Shown here piece after piece: positions 46,701-57,800 of a DNA stretch of 64,000 nt; position 1 is the first letter of the stretch; each line of letters starts with the position of its first letter. The notes below the pieces were generated by a model. That model worked only from the letters and a program-made list of their open reading frames with translations. It did no database searches and was not told the DNA's origin. The DNA comes from Diplosphaera chodatii (taxonomy: Eukaryota > Chlorophyta > Trebouxiophyceae > Prasiolales > Stichococcaceae). The stretch covers positions 3,069,025 through 3,133,024 of the forward strand of contig JAALGY010000017.1 of assembly GCA_032358165.1 (NCBI GenBank). The letters run 5' to 3'. A program made the position numbers and the translations under genes.

Positions 46701-47968
46701 TGCAGACGGCGGACTGGCTGTGGGTCGCACCTGCTGGGCAGGTCGTAGACGACGATCTGCACGACGACGGGCTTCTTGGCGGCGGCGGCCTGCTTGAGCG
46801 CCGCGTCGAGGTGCCCTGTTGTAACGAGCAGGCAGTTTACGAAGTAAGTTAAGCAAACCTATTGCTAATATTTTAACAAACTTGAAATATGAGCCAACCG
46901 TCCACAGTTGTTACACCTGTCAGGCTCAGCCGCCCGCCGTTCGCGGCGCCGCCCTTGATTGCGTCGATGCGGTCCAGCCAGATGGCGGTGGAGATGCCCT
47001 GCAGCACGTTGGCATCAAGGCCTGTCAGTGTGTGGGCATAGCACGGGCTGCAGCCCGAATGGGCAGCTCATGGTATGCTGCGCTCGGCTGCACAGGTGGG
47101 GGGACGTAGGAAGGGGCCCTAAGCTGAAGCACAGTACTGCCGGCCAAGCTTTGCTGGTCAGTGCACAAACGGGTGTGCTTCAAAAAGCTCGTGCTGCGTG
47201 AGGAACTGCTGGCAAGCTCGGGAGGCAGCTGATCATGTGTAGACGACCCGCAGCTGCCGGCCGGTGCGCGCTGTGCGCGGCAGAGACAAGCAGCCGCACC
47301 TGGACCACTTTGATGCGCTGGGCGTCGGGGCCGCCGGCGAGCACCCTGGCCAGCGAGCCGGCGGCGTTGCGCGCGTAGTCGGGGCTCACGTACAGCGCGG
47401 CGCCAGCAAACAGGTTAGCCGCCACCGCGCGCCGCGCGGCCACCTTGGCGCCTGCTGGTCAGCACACAGAAGAGGGTGGCTGTGGGTACACAAGCGTTGT
47501 AGACGTGGTATGGAGGGCTTGTGAAACTCCGCAGGCCTGAGGGCCAGGTAGTCGCTGAAAGTGTGCTGATGTGATGCAACTGCCCATCACTACAGCTGGC
47601 GTGTGTCTCGCTGGCGGTGTTACTGCAGGCCATACGGAGGCCAGGTGGGGGGTCACTAACAACCCACACACCGTGGTTCAATATGAAGCAGCAGCATGCG
47701 CCCAGGCAAAGCACGGCCGCTGTCATCATAGTAGCATCGGAGCTGGCTGCGTTCGAAGCACTTTTGACTACCCTAAGCCACCGACGCGCGCTGCATGTGA
47801 GCATGAGTGATACAGCAACGCACCTGCGCCCCCTAGGCTGGTCTCCTGCACCAGGCGACTGCTGGCGCCACCGCTGATCTGGCGAAGGTATTGCGCTGCC
47901 GGCCCCGACTGCGCCATCACGGCGGGCAACAGCACCGCCACCAGCGCGCAGACCAGGTAGCGAGCCAT
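43735..47968 (-). CDS. Secreted GH6 cellobiohydrolase (cellulase) with Pro/Thr/Lys linker and CBM1-like module
   Basis: Twelve exons: 47824-47968, 47300-47451, 46917-46998, 46731-46815, 46351-46503, 46014-46154, 45653-45780, 45357-45504, 44954-45098, 44549-44702, 44206-44372, 43735-44058. They join in frame to 607 residues. A signal peptide (MARYLVCALVAVLLPAVMA) leads to a GH6 domain close to fungal Cel6A. The two key aspartates are present: D156 in DLPSRDCAA (Cel6A D175) and D204 in VVEPDSLPN (Cel6A D221). YLDIGHSGWLGW and AYVWVKPPGESDG are also family signatures. The enzyme would cleave beta-1,4-glucan outside the cell. A repeated PKPTPKP linker (about 457-500) leads to a cellulose-binding CBM1-like module (QCGG at 518-521; Cys 519, 543, 549, 556, 560). 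The last 45 residues after CKP are unsupported and may be intron read-through from a GT at about 43852. Confidence 0.93.
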
Positions 47969-48867
47969 CTGCGGTCCGAAAGAGCACAATTGTTTGTGCT
48001 TCACCACCCTTGTCTGGTTGCGCAAGCGTGCGTCATGCCGCGAAGCAGCATACGAAATACGCGGCTGCCTGCCATGCGCTGTGTCGACATCGCCGCTGAT
48101 GCAGACCTGTTTGGGCAAGATGCAGCACTGCAGCGCTGGTCACCTTGTTTTGCTTAGGCTGGGCTGCTATGAGCGCGATCGTATCGTCGGCAGCCTGCCA
48201 CCTGGTCTCGGGTGCGATGTTCGTCGCGGACGGAAGTAAACGCGCCAGGCGTCTCAGCTGAGACGAAAGCGAGGCAGCAAGCCTCTGCACCTATGCAAAT
48301 ATGTTTCGATTGCGCTTCTGCTTGGCGAAGAGTGCTGGAAAGGTATGAAGGTAAGAGCTGCACGCGTTTTTAGGGGTCGAACTGGGCCCGGGGGACACTG
48401 GTTACGGCCCCTGACTGTCTGTCAGACCGCAGTATTGGTCGGATGATGCCTGTGCAGCGTCAGCATAGCACGCTGCAAACCTCCAACTGCACTCGCGGGT
48501 GGGCGGGCGTATGCAAAGTCAGCATATCTGCGACGGCGGTGTGAATCAGGAGTGTACATGGTTGCAAGCAGGCTTCTAAATCATCCTCTTCATCCTGTGC
48601 ATACTATTGCGATACTGGCATGGGGCAACACATGCACCTGCTGGCGGTGAGATGCACAACAGCAGACCCTGCCGTCTGTCATGCTGCTCTCGCAACTGCA
48701 GCAGCATACGCATGGCAACCGCTGCTTCCACCAACGCAGGCATCACACGGTTCCACTTGCCGTCGTTAATGTCCGGAGCCCTGCTGCAAGACACCCCGCT
48801 GCGCCCCGCCCACAGTCCCCTGCTGCAAGAGTGGCCTCCCACGAGTGCCAGGCCGGCCGCCGCAGCA
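47969..48867. promoter_or_regulatory. Intergenic region: GH6 promoter and TPX2 3' UTR
   Basis: Between two minus-strand genes. Promoter side of GH6 near 47970-48300, 3' UTR of TPX2 to the right. No exon or known element recognised. Confidence 0.45.
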
Positions 48868-51800
48868 TCACAGGCCCCGCTCTGCCGCCCGTGAGCGGGT
48901 GTTCAGGTATGGCGACTGCGGCACTGTCAGCGGCGGCTGCGGAGCCGGCCCACTGCCCCTGCCATCGGCGTCGCCGCTCGGCACCGGGCGTGCCTGTGTA
49001 ACCACCACTGTCAGGGCTGGGCAAGGATGCAGTACGCCCAACTGACACTGCCCAAAAGCAACAGATCGACCGGGTGCCGGGATGGGGTCGAGCCGGTCCC
49101 AGGCTGCTGCTGAGCGTGTGCAGCGGCAGCCTGTCCACAGCAAGTGAGGTGCACCTTGAACTCGAGCGTCCTCCGATAGGCAGCCAGCTCGGCAGCCTCG
49201 CGATCCGCCTGCGCCGCTGCAGCCGTCCGGTGCTCCTCCTGTACCACACATCGTTGGAACAGCTACAGGGTGTTGTATGGCGCTGGGCAATGGGTCTCCT
49301 GGATTGGGTGTTCAATGCCGAGGTATCAAGCAGCATGCTGATGTGGCCAGGGGCAGCTGCGAATGTGAACAATGCTGCGAGGCACATGAGATCCAGCAAA
49401 CCCACCCACACGGGGCTGCCCTGTAGGATGAATGGATCCTGGCCGCACCTCGGCCTGCTGCGCCCTCTGAGCGACGTCCCCATCGAAGCGCGCGCGGTCA
49501 GCCGCCCGCGCCGTCAGCGACAGCCGCGGGCTGGCCGCCTGCGTCGGCGGCTTTGGCGCGGCCGACGCCGCGCTGCTGCGCCGCTGTCTGCCAGACCGGC
49601 CACTCACCTGCATGCAAGGCGCACCAGCCGCAGCACTCAACACTCATGCCAAAGGCCGCCGCATGTGGCGGCAAGGTTGCTGATGCATACCCAGGGGGAG
49701 CTTGCGCACTTGCAGCAGGCTGTAGTTGCAAGGACGGGGGATCACACTGCATGGCGATCGGACTGCACAGCCAGGGACCACACCCACCCGGCTGCCTGCA
49801 GTCGTCTCAGCATGGAGCGCCTGCTGGGCGGTCAGGGCGGCAGCGCGGCGCGGCGCGCGGGCGTCGGTGCTGAGCGTAAAGGGTTTGGTTTGCGTGGGCG
49901 GGGCGCGCGGCGGCCTGTGCGCAGCCTCAGCGTGCTGGGTGGCCGCCGGCACCGGCCTGCAGCCCGTACACTGGATTGGGAGACAGATATTGATGCGCAG
50001 GCTGAAGATTCCACAGGAGCTGACAGGGGGTCAGATTGACAACCTGCACAGGGGTGCTGCATGAGCATGTTTACACAAGCAACGCAGCTTATATCCAGCT
50101 CTAGGCGTCTATCGGGAATTCTGTCAAGTCCCGCACCTGGCCGCGAACACAAAGGGCTGAACCTGCTGCGGCGGCGGCGGCAGCGCGTTGGAGGCCGACA
50201 GGTGGAAGGGCGCGGCTTGAGTGGGAGGCCGCTTGGGCACCTGCGGCAGCCCCCGCCGGCCATCGCCCTCGAATACCGCGCGGCTGCAAGCGCACAAACT
50301 GCAACATTCAGAAAATTGCCGAGCTGCACACTGGAGTCACATCATCTCGGCCATTTTAGCCCAAACTGCATGATCCGCAGGGCCCTGCCGAGCCATGTGG
50401 GTACTTTCAAGTGTCTTGCGGCGCGTCGAAGGTGAAGCTTGAGGCTGAGCAGCGCCCCACAACCAAACGGCAGCCTGCACCAAGACGCAAACATCGGCAC
50501 AGGAGTGCGCGGGTCCCTACCCTACAGGGTGGGCGGTAAAGGGCGGCAGCGCGGCCATCGCCGCCGCCTCCGCCTCCTCTGTTGACATAAAACGTGGGCC
50601 CCGCAGCCGGGCGCTGGTCCGCAGCTCAGGCGACTGCAAGCACAGCAGCCGGCACACTCAGCACCAAAGGGCGCTGTGGCGTCACCTGTGCGGGCTCCAG
50701 TCCCCTTGTGATGACTCCCATATGGCGTGACGCTCCATCGAAACCCCATGACCCGGCAGTCGTGGCATCTCGACCGTTCAAGGACTGCAGAACAAGTATC
50801 ACATGTGGACAGCAGTGCGCCTTGAACAGCTTCCAAACCGTGTAAACCGTTACCTCGGGGTGCGTGAGGCGTGGTGCGCCTGTGGAGCCCTGCGCAGACG
50901 CGGCCAACAGCCCTGTCAGGCCCAGCAGCCCGCGGCCGGCCTCGAACGCCGCCAGCTGCTGTGCCACCGTCAGCTCCACACCCTGCACACGACACACACC
51001 CAGCAAATGAACAGGAAGCGAAGCCTGTTGGTGCCCACGCTGACCGAGTGCCTGCGGCCTGGAGATGGTCAGTTTCTGAGGAGCTCTCCAGCGCCCTGAT
51101 GCACGGCAACAGAATGCTGGAGCCTTGATGACATCAAGCTGAGGGTTGGGCCCAACCTGCGCCGAGCGGGTGGCCATGTCATGGGTGCGGGGCCGCCGTG
51201 AAGTCTGCAGCGGCGGGCTGTGCGCGATGGTCAGTGGCGGCTTCTGGCGGGGCGGCAGCCGCGGCATCGCCCGCAGCACACGGACAGCTGCCGCTGCGTT
51301 GACTGCACGCAGCTGAGCTGCCTCCTCGGCCTCTGCCTTCGCCTGCAAGACATATTTGGCACTGTTACGGCGGCCAGTATCGGAACATCAGCCAAGATCC
51401 ACTGGTGACCTGACATGCTCATGCAGCAGCATGTGCTGCAGGGTCCTGATGTGCAGCGTATTGTGGGGCGAAGTCGGTTCCATAGAGCTTGGCTGAGTAT
51501 AGTACATGAGGCTGGCAGATGCTTCCACATGCCATCCTGTACTGGAGCAGTCGGAAAGACAGGTTAAACACCTGCTGGATGCGCAGCTCCTCGGTAGTCA
51601 GGTCTGGGACGGGCGGCCGATACCGCAGCTTGGACCTCAGCATCGGGCTGCAAAACGAGACGGTACATGTCAGCAGCATCATATCACGGCCACACTTGAT
51701 TTCAGGCTGTGGCCTGCCAGCATGGATCCTACTGGCTGCGCAACATGTAAGAGGCTGTCGCTCTGCGCCCGATTTTTCACGCCAGACCACCTCTGGGGTA

Positions 51801-54076
51801 TTGTGAGGCCCTCCTGCCGAGTGGAAGACCTGCGGTGCAGTCGCCCTGCTGCTGGAGCTGCTGTATGCCCTGCTTGCAGTGTTGCCGTAGCCAAAGCCGC
51901 TGCGGCTGCTGGTGCTGGTTCCGCTACAGTCTGGGATGCTGTAAAAGCCGCCGCAGCAGTGCCCAAAGCCGGCAGCACTGCAGGCGCATCCGACTGCTGC
52001 TGGACAACAGCTACCTCGGACACAGCAGCACCATCCGCCGCTGTGTTGACAGCATCCTGTTCTATTTCCTGTAGTGACGCCTTTACAGACAGCAGCGCTG
52101 CGGTCGCGCCGACGAAGATGGCTGAAGCAGACAGGCTGTTGGGAGCTGGTGAGCTGACCACTGGCGCAGGCAAACGCATGGCGAGGCCGGTGTGCAGGCC
52201 CGACTTGCGGGGGCGGGCCCGCCGCTTGGCAGCCTGGCTGCAGTCCTCTGCCTGCTGCACAGCTGCAGCGGCGGCCGCGGGGTCCAGTGCACGAGCTGCC
52301 TCGGATACTATGGATGCTGCAGAGACAGCAGGTGCAGCTGCCGGGCTGCCGCTGTTGCCGCGCAGGCTGCGCTTGCGGCCAGACATGGGCGCAGCAGCTG
52401 TGGCATCATCGCTGGGAGGCCCTGCGGCCACTGGGTCTGGTGCCGCTGCTGCTGCCGGTGGGGAACGGCCTTCAGGGCCCAGCGCCTTGGCTGCTGACCG
52501 GGTGAAGTGGCTGACCTCGGCGTGCTCAGCCACCGGCGTCAGCTGCCCCACCCCAGCATGCTGCTGCTGCTGCACGGGATTGTCAGAGCGCTGCTCCGGC
52601 TGCGGCCCAGCACGCACAGGTGCCGCCTGCTGCTCTGGCACAGGCTGGGGTGCCGGGGGGCCCGGCTGCTGTGCGCTGCTGGCGGCAGCCTCTGTGCTGC
52701 CAGCGGCTGCAGCGCTGTCAGCGGCCACAGCAGGAGCGCAGGCGCTGGTTGCAGCTGGGAGCGCAGTGGCAGCGGCAGCCCCGGCGGCGCGTCGGCCGCG
52801 GGTGCGGCTGCCGGAGCCAGGCGCTGCGGTCGCAGCGCCTGGCGCCCTTGCGGACGCTGCTGCGGCGGCGGCTGCGGCGGCAGCGCGGGAGCGGGGGCTG
52901 CCGATCTGGCGCAGCGCGTCGCGCTTCGGCGGCGGCGGCCACGGCGCTGGGTTGCTGCCGCCTTTGCCACCTGCGTGGTGTCAGGTCAGACCTGATGGAA
53001 TGGTCGGCCATCTCCGGCGCTCACAGCATACGTAATGTGCGGAGCTGAGCAAGATTGCTGAAAGCCATAGTTATGGAACCCCCTCGCACCACCATAACAA
53101 TAATGCTGCAGCGTACCTGCGGCCTTGGTGGTGCCGGCTGGTGCGCGGCGGCTGGCGGCGGCGCCCCATGAGGTGCGGATGTTGCTGGGCTTCTGCTTCT
53201 TGTGCGCCCCGCCGGCCGCGGCTGGCGGCGGCGCATTCTCGTCGCCCACCTGTGCAGCGAGCCAGGAGCCAGTCATGTCCGCAGGCCAGCTGGGTTTTAG
53301 TCGTCAAGCATGCTGTGTACCTCCACATCCGAGGGATGCAGGGAGCAGCAGCACGAAGGTTTGTGTTTCATCCCGAGATACTCGTTGTTGGTGATGTCGT
53401 GCAACGCAGGGTTGACCTGCTGGACCAGCTCTCTTCACATGCCGACTCAAGCAGGCCGCACCTCCATGCGCAGGCGCTTGCCGGCCTTGATCGGCTGCGG
53501 CGAGATGAGGCCCGAGGAGCGGCCGTTGGGGCCGCTGCGCCGCCTCACCGTCACCACATTCTGCCGCGCATTGGGCGTCAGCAGCGCTGCGTGCGCACAG
53601 TAAGCCTCAGCAGCCTGAACGTTGCAGGCTACACTCCAAGGAAGCTCGAAGCTGGTCACGGGGCCAGGTTGTCAGTGGCAAGCTGCAGTGACGCAGTTCG
53701 GCAGGTCGCACCAACCTGCGGTGGCTGCCGGGTCATTGAAGTAGCCCTGCGAGACGCTGTCGGAGTCCCTGGTGCCGTCGCCCTCCTCCTCCGGTCCCGG
53801 GAAGGCGTGCCACTGCAGCGAGCAGACCATGCGCATCTCCAAACGGCGTGTCCAAACACAATGTTGCAAGGTTGTGCACCATGTGCACTGCACCCGGCCA
53901 GACGATCTCCCAGCTACTTGGAAGTCGTGCCTGATGTAGCAAGCATGGTGCTGGGCGCCGGCAACGCCAGAGCAATGCATTTGCACAAATCAAGGCTCCC
54001 AGTTCGAACTCACCATTGGAGCATTAAACTCGTAGCGGACGTCACGGTGCGGCTGATCAGTGGCCGCATCGCTCAT
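48868..54076 (-). CDS. TPX2: TPX2-like microtubule/spindle assembly protein
   Basis: Fourteen exons: 54014-54076, 53716-53812, 53462-53586, 53117-53249, 51791-52970, 51572-51647, 51157-51342, 50854-50982, 50526-50633, 50137-50240, 49788-49956, 49449-49607, 49155-49238, 48868-48993. They join in frame to 912 residues. The N-terminus has a TPX2-type motif (YEFNAPM, 15-21). A very Ala/Pro-rich 1.2-kb exon (about 140-532) is followed by serial TPX2-style segments: SPMLRSKLRYRP, SPELRTSARLRGPRF, TKPFTLSTDAR, LTARAADRARFDGDV, then AAELAAYRRTLEFK and a C-terminal LTVPQSPYLNTRSRAAERG. Plant TPX2 nucleates spindle microtubules near chromatin and activates Aurora kinase. The segment KRRARPRKSG is a possible nuclear signal. 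All introns are GT-AG. Head-to-head with the USP gene across 789 bases. The Ala-rich exon shows long open frames on the opposite strand, but splicing and homology support this strand. Confidence 0.88.
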
Positions 54077-54865
54077 TGTGGGCCAGATCCGGTGCGAATA
54101 GAGCCAGCGTGCCCCTGTGGTCGCGGATCTCTATGACAGGCAGTGACACAGATGGGCAACTCAGATGCAGTGTGTGGAGGCTCGCCAGCCCGTGCCACAA
54201 CTGCGCGTCATATGCATATGAAAAATGTCAATGTGCAATCCTGTGTCCTGCTACACGTGCGTACAGAACTCTGTCTCTGTGCAGATGTCACAGCTGTCCG
54301 GTGCAGGTTCAACGTGCTACTCAGACTAGCTCCGTCTAGGTGCTACTAACGCCCTTATGAAGCAGCCGGTCGACTATGCGCTGAGCAGCATGCATCTTGC
54401 GCTATCATCAGATGTTTGAGGTTGTGTAAAGGCGAGGTACCGCACCTGACGGAGCTGCATTGACAAACCAAGCAGCAAAGCAAATGGCATGCATGGTCTT
54501 GGTTGGCACGCAAAGCTCAAGATGAAGCCCTGCAGGTGAGAGTCGATGTTCTTGCGTACTCCCGTGACCAATGCTTTGGATATGATCACCGCAAAGCATG
54601 TGCACGCGACCGTTGGGCGATCTTTGCCGATGCACTGTACGAGGTGCCAACCACGGTGGCATGATCGCAAGTTGCACAGCCGCACGTGAAGCAGCCATGC
54701 AGTTGCCACATCTCTGTCAGAACGCTGAACCGTGCACGTCAAGAGGGCTTGGAGTGCATTGCGACATGCTGCTGCTCTGCTCACTGCGCATAACGTCCTG
54801 CGATGCGCATGTTGATCAGGTTGCAGGAGACACATGATGCACCATTCTCCGTTGCAGTGGGAGCA
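54077..54865. promoter_or_regulatory. Divergent promoter region between TPX2 and the ubiquitin-specific protease
   Basis: 789 bases between head-to-head starts, so a shared bidirectional promoter is possible. No clear TATA box or E2F-type site was identified by eye. The stretch just before 54866 resembles a splice acceptor (CTCCGTTGCAG), so the USP gene may have a 5' UTR intron. Confidence 0.5.
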
Positions 54866-57800
54866 ATGGCTAAGGCGAAGCGGGCGCCCGTCAAGCGCGG
54901 CGCGCAGCAGGGCCGGGGCAAGGGCGCACAGCCGGAGGGCACGGCTGGTGCGCCGCTGCCAAGGGCACAGGTGCCGACCAAGGCTGGCGCCGCGGCTGGA
55001 CAGGCAGCAGGGGACCTTGCGGCGGCCAGCGCCGTGCCGCCAGCGGGGCTGCAAAACCTGGGCAACACCTGCTTTTTCAACTCAGCGCTCCAGGTGCAAG
55101 GTTGCAGGGTTGCGCAGTTGCGGGATCACATGCTTCACCTCGGTCGCGCAACGGCAATCTCATGTGAAGCGGAATGTGAGCTTCCCGGCTGTAATTTATT
55201 CTTGGTCATGGCAGGTGCTGGCGGCGGCGCCAGCTGTGCAGCAGTGCTATGGCGGGTCAGACCAGCCCGCACGCCAGGCGCCGCTGGGCTCAGCCATGCA
55301 CGAGGTCATGCAGGCCACCTCAGGTGAGCAGTGAACGGGTATACAGTGCATCTGCATCACACCTTATGCAGGAATGTGCCAGCCCAAACGGCCAATTCGT
55401 AAATGGAAACGGCTCGGAGCAAGATGTGCATCTGCACGCGAGTGGGCTCATCACAGTCATTCTGGTGTCGCTCTGGCTCAGGAGTCGAGGAAGATGCACC
55501 AGCGCCAGTGCCTGCCCCTGCCAACAAACGAGGCGGCGGCGGGGCAGCCAAGCGAGCCGGCGCTGCCATGTACAGCCCGCATCGGCTGCTGGCAGCCGTC
55601 CGCAGGATCGCGCCACAGTTCAAGGTGCCAGCAGCTAGCCTGCTGCCTTGCGAGCGATCATCAGCATATGGCAACGTTTGGCGAAACGAGCCGCTAGCTT
55701 GAAAAACAGCCAAGCTGTAGCTGGCGCCTGTGCTGACTGTCCTGTGCCGTCTCTCGCCGCAGGGCGGGGGCCAGCAGGACAGCCACGAGCTGCTGCGCTG
55801 CCTGCTGGCTGGGCTCCAGACAGAGGAGTGCAGTCTACTGAAGGTGCAACGCAGCTGTCTGCGACATCACCCATGGGTCCCGCTGCTGTGAATTTGAGGA
55901 TTGCTGGGCGTTTTAGCCTTTCATTTGGCAGAATGTCTCAGGAAGCAGGCCATTTGGGCATGAACATCCGGTGATGGCAAACCATCATGTCGACCAGCTC
56001 ATGGCGCAGGCCGAAGAACGGTCGGCGGCGCAGCCCAGCAGCACGGCAGACACAGCTCAGCAGGCCGCGGCGCAGGTTGAAGGCAGCACTGTTGCAGCCG
56101 CGCAGGTAGGGCTGCTTCAGTGCTGGGCTGTAACAACAAACAAACAGCACCTAAATAGTTGGTGCTGAAAGTGTCATTTTCGTCTTGCAGGGCCATGCAG
56201 ACTCAGACGCAGAGGTGACGACGGTCGAGTCCCTGTTTGGAGGCAAGCTGGCGTCGACGGTGGTGTGCGGATCCTGTGGCCACACCTCCACGCAGCTGGA
56301 GAAGTTCATGTGCGCACTGCTGCGGGGTTTGGGCTGCAAGTTGCAGCATTGAGGTCTGCCTGCAGTTTGCGGGCACCAGTCCCCGCACACGGCATCGTCC
56401 ATGCTGATGCAGGTCCGGGGAGGGAGCCTGTACACGGCTGCCTCGTTTCTGGTTTTTTGACTGGTGACTGACACCTGCGTGGGCTGCTGCAGGGACCTGT
56501 CGCTGCCGGTTGCGAGCGTGGCCGTCGCAAAGCAGCCTGCGGGGGCGGAGCCTCCGGCCGGCGGCGCCGGCGCGGCGGCCGCCAAGCCCCCGCGCCCGCT
56601 CAACCCCAAGCAGCGCAAGGCGGCAGCAAAGCAGGCGAGCAGCTGCCGAGCACCGTGACGGCATTCCGTTCTGCACGCCGTCAACCTGAGCACCGCTGCA
56701 CGTCGCATTCGAGCGGTGTGGAGTGACGTCAGGGAACCTGCAGCTGCCCTGGCGCTGGCGTCACGCGACTCAGACTGCGCGCTCTGCGTTCCCATCAGGA
56801 GCGCAAGCTGGCCAAGCTGGCGCGCAGCCGGGCAGCCCGCGCGGCTTCCGCTGAACTGCCTGGCGAGGCTGGCGCCGCCGTCAAAGGTGCGAGGGCGCCT
56901 TGTAGAGTGCTGAGCACATGCATCTGCTGTCCACGGTACCTCAGGCTTGAGTCAGCTCTTTAGCCTAGCATGATGCACCGTGCTGTGCAAGCATATAGTA
57001 TGACGTATTGCTGTTTTCCTTATGAATGTTGCTGTGGCGCCATACTGCAGCCGTGGATACGTGCGCACCTGCAAACCCCATACGTCTGACCGTCTAACCG
57101 CCAAACCCTGCAGGCCGGCGCGGACGCAGGGTGCCGCTCACGCCAGCGGCCAGCGTGCGGCACTCGCCGCCGGGCCGGGGCGCGCTGCCGCCCCGCCCCG
57201 CTATCCGCTCCAGCAGCATGTCCTCGCTGGCGTCCTCAGAGGCGTCCGCCGCCACGGGGCAGCCGCCGGGCTCCGCGCTCGGCAGCCGCCCCAGCGCGGA
57301 CAGACTGGGGGTACACAGTGGCGGCGGCTGCGGCGGCGGCGCTACCTCCCCCCTGCAGCAGCACCCCATGCGGCTGACCATGGAGCTCATGCACTCGATC
57401 AGCCCGCCCGTGGCAGGTGCTGCTCTCTTTCCTCCTCTTGTCGGGGAACCCACGTAAGTGATCTTGCAAGGTGCTCGGGCATCAGCAGATGCCGTGCTGC
57501 TCTGGTAGCTCTGAAGCTTACTCAGCTAGTCAATACATGCTGTTTGTATACCAGGCGCCGACGACGAAGGGGAGGACGACCCGTTCCTGCGCGCCATGTC
57601 GCGCACGTCCACCCCGCCGGCGTCGGTCCTGTCGGACCTCGAGTCCACCATGGCCGCACGCCACTCCAGCGGCCCGCCCTCCCTGGATGGAGACACCAGC
57701 AACGACGAGGTGATGGTCGAAAACACATTGATAAATGGCCAGGAGCGGGTAGGCTAGTCTGCTGTTTCGTGGCAGACTTGCTGAAGCTTGGCAGCTTGCA

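Noticed and set aside
49074..50039. 321-residue plus-strand open frame
   Set aside because: Antisense to TPX2 exons 11-13, which carry the family motifs on the other strand.
51506..53035. 509-residue plus-strand open frame
   Set aside because: Mirror image of the Ala-rich TPX2 exon on the minus strand. Alanine codons (GCN) read as open frames in reverse, and it has no splice or homology support.
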